DNA of 64,000 nt from Rhynchospora pubera (Eukaryota > Streptophyta > Magnoliopsida > Poales > Cyperaceae): contig CM051460.1 in the NCBI GenBank assembly GCA_028095005.1, forward strand, positions 235,060,742 through 235,124,741. Reading direction: 5' to 3'. Within the stretch, counting starts at the first letter, position 1. The number at the start of each line of letters is the position of its first letter. The translations under genes were made by a program, and so were the position numbers. Positions 34,601-45,999 of the stretch are shown piece by piece. The notes below the pieces were generated by a model that saw only the letters and a list, made by a program, of their open reading frames with translations, had not been told where the DNA came from and ran no database searches.

Positions 34601-36664
34601 TATTAATCAGTTTGAACAAATAGAATAGAATACCATTAAAACATTGGACAAAAAGAGAAAGGTCATCATCACGAAACCCAAACCTTAAAATAGTAAGGGT
34701 GATTTTTTTTTATCTAATGTTGGCTCTCACAAAAAATTAGACTGCGCCACAGTTTCATTATTTTTTTTTATGAGGTGACTCTTAAATCATCACCACAACA
34801 ACAGGATGCCATTATCAATGATAGCAAATGTGATATCCTTATTGATAAATTTAGACTTTCTTATATTTTTAACTATTTCTGTACATTTTTTTTACACTAT
34901 CCAATATTCGTAGTAATGTACTCTAATAAGGCTGAACCTTTTTGGGTTAATATCTAGAGCATCATATCTTCAATCTTATTATACAATCAATGATTTATTG
35001 CATCGAGTATCCGTAAGATAATACAGCCAATAGCTACGCCGAACCCAAAGATAATTTGTTGTTCAAAGTTCAGTGGCCTAAAATAACTGGATTTTAAGAA
35101 TGAACAATCAACAATTTTACCCCGCTGATATCGTTAGCAAGATTGGAAAAAAAGTAAAATAAAATAGAGATAAAGCACATATGAAAAGCAAAAATTAATC
35201 TTCAAAACCACTTTTCTGAAATTTTGCCAAAATATCAACTGCAAAAAAAAGTACCTTGACACTTCCGATTTCATCACAGCGATCTCCACAGAGCTGACAT
35301 TGTTGAGATGCCGATGAGAAAGGTAGTGTCTAGCTTGGAGAAACAAAGAAGAAGAACGCTAAAAAACTTAGGAAAAACGGAGGAAGATACTTGACCGACA
35401 GCCGTCACCCATCAAGCACAACCACTTGCCTTCTACCTTCACTGGCCACCTCTTTTTCTTTCTTAGTAAGATACGCGAAGGGAGAAAGAAACAATGACAC
35501 TGATCGGAGCTCGCCAAGCTACCCGAGCCCCTTGTGTTGCTCAACCCCTTTCCAGCTCTCTCTCTTTCTCTCTCCTAGCAAAGTACGCTAGGTAGAATGA
35601 CAGAGGTAAAGAGGGGAAGAAGCTAGAAGCTTACATAGAGCAGATGTGTTGTGCACCTGGATCATGCAAACTATGTATCCTTACCCTTCCCAATTTTCTT
35701 TGGTCCATGTGATCCGCATCCAAGCCAAAACAATGGAACCATCACATGCATCCATACTCCACTGTGTAAATATTTTATGCGAATAGTTAGATGTATTCTT
35801 TTCTAGTCTGCTTACATCAACACGAATCCAAAGAAATTATTTACGTGGCAGAAGAGAACAATACGGAAGGTACCAAAACACGCACACATGATATCAGAAG
35901 CCAAAGAAGTGCCAACATTCTAGTGGAGTCGAACGGACAGGATTATGCGGACAGAAAAGAACAGCCGTTGCGATTGGAGGTTTACCTACAGTAACTGCAG
36001 GCTTTGAAATTGAGATGCTTACAATTATAAAAAAAAAAGCCAGCAGAACAGGGAAAAAAAAAAGAAAAATAGTTGAGCCTCAAGTCCTCAACCCTCATAC
36101 TTTAGCATCCATGCAAACATCATTCCTTACAAAAGAAATTGCAAATATCATTCCTCACTGTACCGGTCTCCTCTTTTGTACCGATGTGAACCGTATAAAT
36201 TACTAGTAAGAAACCAACCTACTAAAACCATATAAATTACTAATATTTATTCATCAAACTAAGAAGCAATATCATATAATTAGTTCACGTCAATTAGTGC
36301 ATGTGATGTAATTGAAAAAATACATTGTCATATGAAAAAAAAAACTGAATGCAGCACATACAAAATCCCTCTCTTCCCTCTAGAAGCCTCGTCTCTTCCT
36401 GCGGCAAAAATTGAATACAGCAAAATCCATAATTATTAATCAAATAAAGTTAATACTTCTGAATGCTTATTAGAAGCTCTAGGTAGATAGACTCGATCAA
36501 CTAATAAGAAGTTCAATACTATAGGATTAACCGTGAACAAACTCCATCAAATTTTACCTCCTAGAAACTAAATTGAGACATATAACTACAAATCTGAATA
36601 AAAATTCATCCAAGAATATCAAAAGAAGAAGCTAAATGAAGAAATTCAAAAGGAAGACGAGTAC
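31700..36664. other. Gene-poor stretch
   Basis: AT-rich. On the minus strand, 32800-32930 gives a Q/M/R/E-rich coiled-coil-like frame (MKERMQMRSQLEGVYIET) reminiscent of plant transposase tails, but too short to call. 33266-33432 is a MITE. 35390-35590 (plus) and 35800-36200 hold short open frames without recognisable features. Confidence 0.4.
33266..33432. mobile_element. MITE, GGGGCCGTTTGGAT family
   Basis: Left GGGCTGTTTGGATTGGGG, right AGCGATCCAAACGGCCCC. The interior AATTTCATCTTCCTACCATA matches the copy at 44387-44554 closely. Confidence 0.75.
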
Positions 36665-36814
36665 CTTTCGTTTAAGGTGCTCCTGAGGAATGCCAGAGAC
36701 GATTCCGACCTTGCCAGGCTTGAGCTCAACGAGCGCATCAGAGGAAAACGATCTAGCTTGAGCCAAGAGAGCACGGCCAAAAGGAAGTACTCGTCGTTGG
36801 AGAGATGCGGCCAT
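36665..36814 (-). pseudogene. Isolated first exon like mitochondrial complex I NDUFS4 (18-kDa subunit)
   Basis: Minus-strand ATG at 36812-36814, open for exactly 50 codons to a donor (AAACGAAAG/GTACTC). The N-terminus MAASLQRRVLPFGRALLAQA is a plausible mitochondrial presequence. VGIVSGIPQEHLKRKV matches the plant NDUFS4 phrase before its YSPAR block. NDUFS4 is an accessory subunit of respiratory complex I on the matrix arm. I looked by eye for the following exons (YSPAR, WKINF, GWTSTGDPYANVG) at lower coordinates on the minus strand and did not find them. So this seems to be a fragment or a gene cut by later insertions. If the other exons exist beyond my reading, the call would change to a CDS. 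Confidence 0.6.
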
Positions 36815-38520
36815 TTTCGCCCAAGTGATGATGCACTATACTTTCGAGAAGAGGAGAGATCGGAAGAAAAGAGACGAGGCAGCTTATAGCGGATTCGGAT
36901 CCTCTCCTATTGGACGCAAGGCCAGAGAAGAAACGGGAGGAGAGAAGGTTAGTGAGGAGAAAATGGTAGAGAAGTGGCGAAGAGGGTTTGAGAGGAGAAG
37001 AAAGGGTGTGGCAACGAAAGAGAAAGCAACGAAAAATGATTTCTCTCTCCTCAGATAATAGTTAGTGAAGAAATATTTTAATATTTTTTTACCCACCTGT
37101 GGCCTTATCCCAACCCAGCTCCGAATTTCGTTGGAATTAGAATAAGGAAACAAAATAGTCTATTCATCTTATTCCAAAGTACGTTTGGCAAAGTTCAAAA
37201 AAAAAAAAAAGTACGTTTGGCATCCTTCAAAATAAGCTATTCTGAAATAAGGCTTATTCTTGACGTTCCAAACATGCCCTAGTTTTTTTCTTCTCTTTTT
37301 GTATGATAAAATTCAACTTTCAATTTTAAATATCTACAAGAAATTTCTACAGTGGTATTAATTGAGTGTTATCATAACATCTAATGGTTGCGTCTTGTTA
37401 TTCGATATTTTTTTTAATTATTTAACATAAAAATAGAGACATTTGAATCCTCCTATAAAGAATTATTGGGTGTGTACATCTTCAGAGCTCGGTATGTGTT
37501 ATACATATATATAATTATGGTATTTGTATCATGCCACTTAAGTTACCATGTAGATATATGAGTGAACTACGCGCAACATTTTGACCTTCTGCTTTTATAT
37601 GTTCTCCGTATTTTTATTTATTTGTTTATTTATTTATTGCATTCAGAGTTACTACACTGATTGAATTTAATTACTCGGATAGTATTGATGTTTTTGGGGA
37701 AAAAAAAGTTGTAGATTATTGGTGGCAAATATGCTGCTTTAAATTATTTCAAACGATAAATTTGAACTAGTTATTTCTATCTACTTAAAAACTAGTTGTT
37801 AAGTATTCTGTATTCACATAATCATAATTTTCTGATTCGTTCTGTATAAAATGTTGTCGAATTTTGTTGGTAAACCTTCTAAACAAATTAAATTAGTACT
37901 AGCTTTTGGAAATTACACGAGTTTAAGCTACACGAGTAACACGACAGACAAAATATACAAGGTGTTCTCATACCGGCCCGTTGGGTTACCAGGATGGCCC
38001 ATTTAAACTGCTTTAAAAGTAATTATATAAACCTGAAGAGACTACGGATAGCAATACGCACCATGTTGGCACCTCAAAAGGCTCAGGTCTAAACAAAATA
38101 CAATCTTTACTATGAGGCACACAAGTATCCCATTTTAACCTGGATTTCACTTGTTGGTATAACAACACGATAAAAGGAAAAAGCACCACTTTGAACAAAA
38201 TAAATAGAAAAAAAAAAAGAAATTCAACATGTGATTAGCACGTTATAATAAGGAATTTGACAACCTATGTAATTGCAATTGTTTCCTAATCGAACCCAAC
38301 CCCACAACACCCAAGGGATGATATTTTTCACACAATGCTACCACAGAACCTTGAAACTTAAATGTTACAAAAAACTTAAAAGGGAAGAGCTTGTTCTCAG
38401 CTCAAGAAAAAGAGCAGGTGGTGTCAATCAGAAAATAACTGCTTAAAATATAGTTTCTAAGAAAAATAATTAAAGTTAATCAGAACACTTGGAGAGGTAA
38501 CAAATTAGGAAAAGAAACAC
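36815..38520. other. Intergenic; possible decayed copy of an RNase H2A exon
   Basis: 36830-37060 is a purine-rich leader-like region upstream of the NDUFS4-like exon. 37190-37285 is a degraded MITE-like piece (GTACGTTTGGCATCC). 38060-38160 on the minus strand reads SRLKWDTCVPHSKDC, similar to RFSWGTCTPYFKDC in exon 7 of the adjacent RNase H2A gene, suggesting an old partial duplication. Confidence 0.35.
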
Positions 38521-41500
38521 TCAGCCAAATTTTGTTACCAGTTCAAGTTTTCTAGTCTGGAAGAATTTGCACCTGCCTTTGCCACTTGATTCAATATCTT
38601 CAATCTTTCTCTTGTATCCGGTAAAGCCAACACTTGATAATTTCAGTTGCTTCTTGCCATTGCTAGCAGTTGAACCTTCTTCCTCATCCTTATCACACTC
38701 CCTGAACTCAATGGAAATGAGGCAACTCATTAGATTACACATCAACTCTGGATTAAAGAATCTTGTACTGAATTTCAACACTCATGAATGTTTAGGTAGC
38801 ACTTAGGTAATAGTTTTTTTTTTGTGTCCTATTTTTATCAAATTCTGTTTTTTTGTTGCTCAAATTGTTTAACTTGGCTCTAATACAAGCAAAATTGTGC
38901 TTTGTTAAAGTTTAACTCTAATTTGTAAAAGTAAACTAGATACTTAGTAAAAAAAAAAGGGCTCACCATAAAACCTGAGTACAATCTTTGAAGTAGGGAG
39001 TGCAAGTGCCCCAGCTGAATCGCACCAATGTTGGAAAACCAAAAAGTGGATGCTTGTTTTTCTCCAACCATGCTTTTGTATCAGGATCTGTTTTATCATT
39101 CCAAGTAATCAATGTAACATATTGTACACTTTTCTCTGTATTAACTAATCTTTTATTTCCCAAGACAGCTTTCTGTGAACCTTGAACCATTTTGCACAAG
39201 TATACTGCCAAGTTTGTAAAACATTGTCAATCGATTGGTGATTTCTGAAATAGCATGTTTGTGATTGGCTTAGCTAGATAACTGATGATATAAGCCAAAA
39301 TTCTGATAATCAAGGGTTTACTCAGGAGAAACTGATTCTTAATTGACAGATAATTCCCTAACTTCATTGATGGGAACTTTCAGATATAGCACCTTGCTGC
39401 AACCTAGTGGGTTTTTAATAATGATTGGTGTAACTGTAGCAGAAAGAACTGCTTAAATTGGAACATAAGTGCCTAGGTCCATCTAAACCTAAAAATTTCA
39501 TGAAAGATATAGCTACGGAACTGCTTAAATACAAACAAGGTACAGTACTTTACGAATTTTCATGTAACCTTAAAAAACAAATATACATCCCTTCATGTAA
39601 CCTCTGAAACAATTGATGAAAAAGAAGTTCATGCCACTGACGTAATGTCTTTTCTTAACACTGCCCAAACCAACCCCACTGTTAATCAAAAAGATGGGTC
39701 AAGAAGGCTGAGTTATTTTGGCATCTTTTGAGGCTGGAAGGACATAAGATATATCAAGTGCTTCTCTAGTTCTGTAGATGCACATAAAGATATTTCTCAT
39801 TTTACATGAGCATAAAAAATAATTTGAATTCTCTGAATTTTATCCTTATAAGATTTTCTGGCAAGAGGAGAGAGTTACTTACCTCCTGGATAACCAGATC
39901 CAAAGTTTCTGGTTATATTTTGCGCAGTCTCATCAAGTACCCAATCCCGCAACGATCTGTCCCTTGTAACCTGTTTATTAAATAAAAGAACACATAGAAT
40001 CAAATTTATAAAGGAAAAATATCTTATGCCCCACACAGTGCCACAGAGTGTGCCCCAGCAACCTATGCAACTTGGACGCCTGCTAGTTTTTAAGTCCCAT
40101 GTACAGGTGAAATGGGGCACATGCACGGGTGTACTTTATAACTACTCATTTGTAAAACAATACATTTCAACAATGATATTGAAGAAACAGAAAATTTTAT
40201 TTTAATGAATATATAGCCTAGATTATCATTTGGACAAAAGAAAAGAAAAACAGCATGGACAACACGATATTAATCCCTGCAAAACCTCAACATATCACAT
40301 ATACTTGAAAAATAATGATTGAGATATGTTCAACTAATATCATCTAAAACTACCTTTGCAACTATACTTGCGCCACTGACAACTGGGTAGAGGCTATCAG
40401 CCTTCTTCGAAACTACAAATTTTACACCTGGGAATCTCGCTGACAGTTTTTCCCTGTACTTATCTGCATCTCCCACTGTGTCCACATAGACCTTTGATAA
40501 CAATTAGTTGAAGTGTCGAATTAGCGAAAAGATCAAATGACCGTATTATAACTAGCTGTTACAAAATTTCTGAAATGTAGTTACAGAAGCTGTTAACTAG
40601 ACAATGTTCTATAACTAAACCTAAATTAATACAAAAGCAAGTTAAATGGTGAAATGAATACCCAGCAAAGGTATAATGCACTAGAGAGAGAGATAGAGGA
40701 GGTGGGGGGTTCAGGATTTTACCTCAGTTAAGAAAACGCCCAAGTCAAGGACCCTTCGGACAAGGCCCATAGCTGAGTTGTGTGATATCTCATTTAGGTT
40801 TATTTTCTCTCTGAAATTTTAAAGACAAACAAGTATGCAATGACTGATATGTACATGCTGGCACTTAACAATTTTTAAAAGCTTCCAGACATGTCAGGTT
40901 ACATACTGATACTGGTACCTATAAAAAGTCTAAACAAAATTAACATTTGAGACTTCCTATTAAAATTGAAACAGTGAGATATGGCATCATGGAGTACAAG
41001 GACAATATTGGTCAATTTTATTTAATTTTTTTCAGTTCAGAAAAAAAAAAGAAAGAAACCTTTGGAGCATCTTGGCAGAAAGGTCCCTGGGATCAATGAC
41101 ATCAACTCCCCATCCCAGAGACGGGTCTGATTTTAAGTTTTCGAAAAGCTCCTCTCTCTTTTCCTCTTTCAGCGTCTTCGAATCTACAATTTGATAGAAC
41201 AAAAGAAAATCTCAGCACCAACTGAATTGGGTGAAATTGGGACTTCATTGAGGTACAATTAATTGCATAGCAAAGTGTGAATTGTTCTGAAGTCAGATCA
41301 ATAAACTTAAATTATACAAATAACATGCTGGTACAAACAAGAGAAAATGAAGCTGTAAGTGAAGAAAAGAACCTGCGAAGTTAAGAGAGGCGAGAGTTTG
41401 CTGGTAAGAGAGGGGGCAGTAGAGGCAACCATAGACCATTGGACCTATAAAATAAAAAAGCTATTCAATAAATAACTCATTGTTAAACACACACACACAG

Positions 41501-41602
41501 AAAGAGAGAGAGAGAGAGACCTAAAACGGGTCCTCTGCCCGCCTCGTCTATGCCCATAATACAAGGCTCCGAAGCCCACTCGGGAAGGGGAACTGCGTCC
41601 AT
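38521..41602 (-). CDS. RNASEH2A: Ribonuclease H2 subunit A (catalytic), 8 exons, 297 aa
   Basis: Minus-strand exons: 41521-41602, 41373-41444, 41060-41183, 40723-40810, 40354-40491, 39883-39970, 38967-39087, 38521-38701. They sum to 894 bp and frames match at every junction. The protein starts MDAVPLPEWASEPCIMG and has the type-2 RNase H active-site signature IDEAGRGPVLG. Expected catalytic residues are D19, E20, D126 (VYVDTVGD) and D154 (KKADSLYP); their spacing equals that of the human enzyme as I recall it. It cuts the RNA strand of RNA-DNA hybrids and removes misincorporated ribonucleotides, in a complex with subunits B and C in the nucleus. For exon 7 I chose the donor at 38967 (ATG/GTGAGC) rather than CAG/GTTTTATG at 38975: it keeps the frame and gives VLWECD, matching the conserved V-I-W of the family. 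Length is near that of plant orthologues. Confidence 0.95.
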
Positions 41603-41828
41603 TGCACTAGTAGTAGTAGTAGGTTGATTTCAGATAGAATTTACGAGGTGGAGGGAGAGAGAGGAGCCCTAAGGAGTTTGAGGGTTTCCCGCCATTGTTT
41701 CCGAGTAAAAAGCGAACCAGAGCAGTACACTGAGATGCATTCGGATTCTCTGGTGACGGTGCGGAATAGCAAGCGTGTACTTCCTCTCTGACAGGTGGGT
41801 CGAAAATTAAATAATAGCAAATCTTTAT

Positions 41829-42017
41829 GGCTCCGTTTGGATGGTAACTTCCCGGAATAAGAAATAAGGAATAACCAATTTTTACCAATAAATGTATTTC
41901 TAATCATCCAAACTCTTCACAAAAGTTACACACTTCCCAATAAATTTACGCCTTCCCAATAAATTTCTTCCCTTCTTCCTTCTTCCTACCTTATTCCCAC
42001 ACCATCCAAATGGAGCC
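41829..42017. mobile_element. Tourist-like MITE, GGCTCCGTTTGGATGG family (189 bp)
   Basis: Left GGCTCCGTTTGGATGG, right CCATCCAAATGGAGCC. Flanked by TAT on both sides (41826-41828, 42018-42020). Interior TACACACTTCCCAATAAATT. Close relatives at 54073-54261 and 54871-55059. Confidence 0.82.
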
Positions 42018-43312
42018 TATGAGAAAGAACTGATAATGCATTTTTAAGGAGTCGTTGGAGATAATTGTAGCACGAATCTTAAAGTTAATAAACGGACCGA
42101 ATCTCACTTTTTGTTTTCCCTTTGGTGATTTGGCAAATTATGTTTACATTGAAAATGATTATTTATTTGTTTACAACATATATTTTTCGTTTTAAAATTT
42201 TTTTAAAAATTTTAAAGAATCATTTTAGGACACGATAGGGATTGTATCTCATGCAAACCAGAAGCTTATATATGCTTTTGAATTTTTTTTTTCTCCTAGT
42301 CAGGACCTGCTTATTTTAAATCTGCAAAATTTATTGAGCATTCCATCTTTTGTTAGTATATAGTGATTTAAATTTATTTTAAATTTTTAGGAAATATTCT
42401 TCAGTGCTATATGATTCAAAATATATCTACATGACTACATACATGCTATTGACTTGTACAATAGATTTTCTTTGTCTTTTCTTTTCTAAAAAAAAAGTCA
42501 TTCATGGATCACTGATTTTCATTTCTATATGGAAGTCCACAGATATCACAAATCATACACTATTTTCTTTTTTTTAATAAAAGGAAAATCAAATCAATAG
42601 CTTGACAAAAAAATAAATAAATACCAATACCATCCTAGACAATGAAAATAGCACCTTTCAGAAACATTTGAAAAATCAACATTGAACAACACAGCCATAT
42701 TCCATTATAAAGGCTTATTTTTTTTCCATTCTTTTTATCTTTTATGATCGGAGAATGAAAAAGAAAGAAATAAGAATCCTACTATGTTTTCATCGTATTA
42801 TAATATTTATAATTATAGGACACGGGAAAACCACCACCATCCATAAAGATAGTTTCATGAACACAAAATGACTACGAATCATATTTCGAATAATCACCAG
42901 CGTCCAATAACGTTTTTGAACATTAGTAATTGTCAAGATCAATTATAATCTTTAAATCTCCTCATAACTTAATTAGAATCAAAATTTCAAAGTACCCCAA
43001 AAACGTTTACTAATATGCAAATAACAATTATATATATAACAAGTCATCTCCAAGCTCCTTCAATATCGTCAGGCCGACGCATGTCTCCCTAATTAAGTAC
43101 TAATTAAAAGCCATTATGTACTCTAATGATTTAATCCAAAAGTAGAAGAGAGAAAGCATGTTAGTGTTAATAGCATATTATATAGCATGTAATAATCCTC
43201 CGGAGTCCCTGAAAAATGCTTTATTCTTATATTTCAAATTCTCTAGAACCCCGCAGAGCGGCAGAGAGCGTGACAAGATTCTGTCACGCTTCCCATAAAA
43301 ATGCAACTGTTA

Positions 43313-43460
43313 GGTTCTCTTTGGATGGTGTGGGAATAAGACGAATAAGGAAAGAAATATTGGGAAGTGTGTAACTTTGTGAAGAATTTGGATTGTTTAT
43401 AATAAATTTTGGAGTAGAAAGTAACTATTCTCTTATTCCTGCATCCATCCAAACGGAACC
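43313..43460. mobile_element. Tourist-like MITE with TTA target duplication
   Basis: Left GGTTCTCTTTGGATGG, right CCATCCAAACGGAACC, flanked by TTA at 43310-43312 and 43461-43463. A TTA/TAA duplication is the signature of PIF/Harbinger (Tourist) elements. Confidence 0.82.
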
Positions 43461-43499
43461 TTAGAGAAGCCCTTCAGACTTCAGTTATATATAATAAAT

Positions 43500-43912
43500 G
43501 AGAAATGCTAGTGTTCTATATATAGGACGGATGAGTCCGTCCAATATGATCGTTTTTATATTTTTAAATTTCAAATGATTGATTCGAACCGTTCAATATG
43601 TTTTCCATATTGAAAACTTAAATGAAACAAATTTTTATATATTTTTTTTTAATTTTTCTACTATTTTTTTGGTATTTTTGAAAATTCATGATATTAACAT
43701 TATGGATCGTCCAATAACAACAATTCTCTAAAACACCAAAAAAACAGTAAAAAAAATCGAAAAAAATAAAAAAAAATTGGTTTTTTTTTACAAGTTTTCA
43801 ATAAGGAGAACATATTAAACGGTTCGGATCGGCTATTTGAAATTTAAAAATATAAAAACAATCGTATTGGACGGAGCTCATCCGTCCAATATATTGGACT
43901 CTAACATTTCTC
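43500..43912. mobile_element. Foldback element, GAGAAATG family
   Basis: Starts GAGAAATGCTAGTGTTCTAT and ends GGACTCTAACATTTCTC. Inner inverted blocks GGACGGATGAGTCCGTCC / GGACGGAGCTCATCCGTCC and GATTCGAACCGTTCAATATG / its complement make it one long hairpin. Confidence 0.75.
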
Positions 43913-44386
43913 ATAATAAATTTACATGTAGTCTATAGAAGAAGCATATAATTTTTGCCGAATAATCTTTGCATCGTTCAATTCGTTGTGAATGAATAAA
44001 TGGTCCACTGATTTCTTTTGGAAACCAAACATGCACTCAGTGAACAATAAATAAATTAAATCAAGGTGCTTTCCTAAACTGCTATGCTAAGGAGAAATAT
44101 ATCATTTATATATCTATCTATAATATAAACTATAAAGATTCATGGTCGTGCAACCCATGCACACATGCTACGATTATAATAGAAAGAAATGCATGTTTAC
44201 TTTTTCTAAATCAGGATATAATTATCAGTTTATAACTGAATGAAGGATATCAGGAAAAGCCACCGAACTGACCGAAGCACCGAGATTATGGGATATGATT
44301 TAACATGGTTGAGTTGGGAATTTAAGACGAGGGGTGTTTAAGTGCGGTTTGTGTTCAAATTCACACATAAAAAGGAAAATCATTAG

Positions 44387-44554
44387 GGGGCCGTTTGGAT
44401 TCCCATGGGATTTTGGGGAATTTCATCTTCCTACCATAAATTTATTATAAACAATCCAAACTCTTCACAAAATTACACACTTTCCAATAAATTTATTTCT
44501 AGGAATTGTAACTTCCCCAAATTTCCCAACTTCCTAAGCGATCCAAACGGCCCC
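44387..44554. mobile_element. MITE, GGGGCCGTTTGGAT family, TAG flanks
   Basis: Left GGGGCCGTTTGGATTCCC, right GCGATCCAAACGGCCCC. TAG precedes and follows (44384-44386, 44555-44557). Nearly the same interior as 33266-33432. Confidence 0.8.
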
Positions 44555-44557
44555 TAG

Positions 44558-45091
44558 AACAATACATTAAAAACTTTTCTCTTGTAGAATACACTTTTTT
44601 TTTTTTCAACGGTCTTTTTTTTGTACTTAATTTTGTGCTGTGCGACATTCATATTTTCCAACAATTTTAACAAATAGAAATTGTTAAATTTGATGCAGTA
44701 CACTTACATACCAATTAATTCGATGTTATTTTAAATATATCAATGTATATTCAAAACGAATTGAATCTTAACATGAGTGACAGTATAATAATATCTCACT
44801 GGCTATACAGCTTGTCCTCAATATTTAAATCTGAGCAGTTTGCTTCGTAATGTTAAAGTAGTATTAGTTACAGCTGTGTTGTTATTCTAATTTATTTGAA
44901 AAAAAAATATACATATAAAATTTGAGTTATATTAATTTGACTTTTGACCTCCTCCCCTCTCCCTCCAACTTTATTTATTATTTTTTTCATTTGTAGAACT
45001 GTGTCCGGAAACCACAAAAAATAGAATGTCTACCCACACGAAAGAAATCTCATCTCAATATATTTAACACACACACACACACACATATATA
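44558..45091. other. Intergenic, no gene seen
   Basis: AT-rich, ending in an (AC)n-ATATAT tract at 45069-45091. Confidence 0.5.
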
Positions 45092-45491
45092 GTTTAGCTA
45101 CGGTGAGTCACGACTCACGGACCCTCCGGTGAGTGGCGACCAAAACTCCTAGATCTAGATCAAAATGACCGATCCAAACCGTCCAATATGATCTCCCTAT
45201 TATAATCTCCGTGCAAATCAAATTTTTTATTTTTTCGAAATTTTTAAGTATTTTTTTTCGGATTTTTAAAAACTGATGTTTTTGAATGGTTCAGAACCAA
45301 TTAGATTAACGATTTTCTAAAATTTCAAAAAAATACTTAAAAATTTCGAAAAAATAAAAAATTCGGTCTACATGGAGATTTCAATAGGGAGATCATATTG
45401 GACGGTTTGGATCGGTCATTTTGATCTAGATCTAGGAGTTTTGGTCGCCACTCACCGGAGGGTCCGTGAGTCGCGACTCACCGTAGCTAAA

Positions 45492-45492
<1 letters not shown>
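45092..45492. mobile_element. Foldback element, GTTTAGCTACGGTGAG family, complete
   Basis: Left GTTTAGCTACGGTGAGTCAC and right CGCGACTCACCGTAGCTAAAC are inverted copies, including the inner blocks ACGGACCCTCCGGTGAGT and CACTCACCGGAGGGTCCG. Unlike 16601-16974, both arms are full. It is flanked by (AC)n-TATATA on the left and (CT)n-(TA)n on the right. Confidence 0.85.
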
Positions 45493-45528
<36 letters not shown>

Positions 45529-45529
45529 A

Positions 45530-45931
45530 GTTTAGCTATGGTGAGATGCATCACAAAAAATCTTCCGTGAGATGCAATCAAAACTCATGAATTTGATTCA
45601 AAATGATCGATCCAAACAGTTCAATCTGATCTCGCTATTGAAATCTTCTTGAGACCAAATTTTACATTTTTTTCATAATTTTTAAATATTTTTTTCGGAT
45701 TTTTAAAAAAATGACAGTTTTTGAACGGTTCAGAACTAATTAGATTAACGATTTTCTAAAATTTGAAAAAAATACTTAAAAAATTCGAAAAAATATAAAA
45801 TTTAGTCCGCACGGATATTTCAATAGAGAGATCATATTAGACGGTTTGGATCAGTCATTTTGAACAAGATTCATGAGGTTTGATCGCACCTCACGAAAAT
45901 TTTTTTGTGATTCATCTCACCGTAGCTAAAC
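45530..45931. mobile_element. Foldback element, diverged member of the GTTTAGCTA family
   Basis: Left GTTTAGCTATGGTGAGATGC, right GATTCATCTCACCGTAGCTAAAC (first 20 bases of each arm pair). The inner CCAAACAGTTCAATCTGATC and GATCATATTAGACGGTTTGG blocks are related to those of 45092-45492. Immediately followed by ATAT-(GT)n. Confidence 0.8.
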
Positions 45932-45999
45932 TATATGTGTGTGTGTGTGTGTGGGGATGGTTACAGTTCCAACGTCTCTCCTGATGGCCAGGCTGGAGA

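Larger units (their letters stand above)
41603..43499. other. Intergenic with MITEs
   Basis: The first 200 bp are the presumed promoter of RNASEH2A. Two MITEs lie in the rest. No other gene seen. Confidence 0.6.

Noticed and set aside
38521..38781. RNase H2A exon 8 starting further upstream, or exon 7 ending at CAG/GTTTTATG (38975)
   Set aside because: That donor with the 38701 acceptor breaks the frame. The donor at 38967 restores it and gives the conserved VLW-E stretch.
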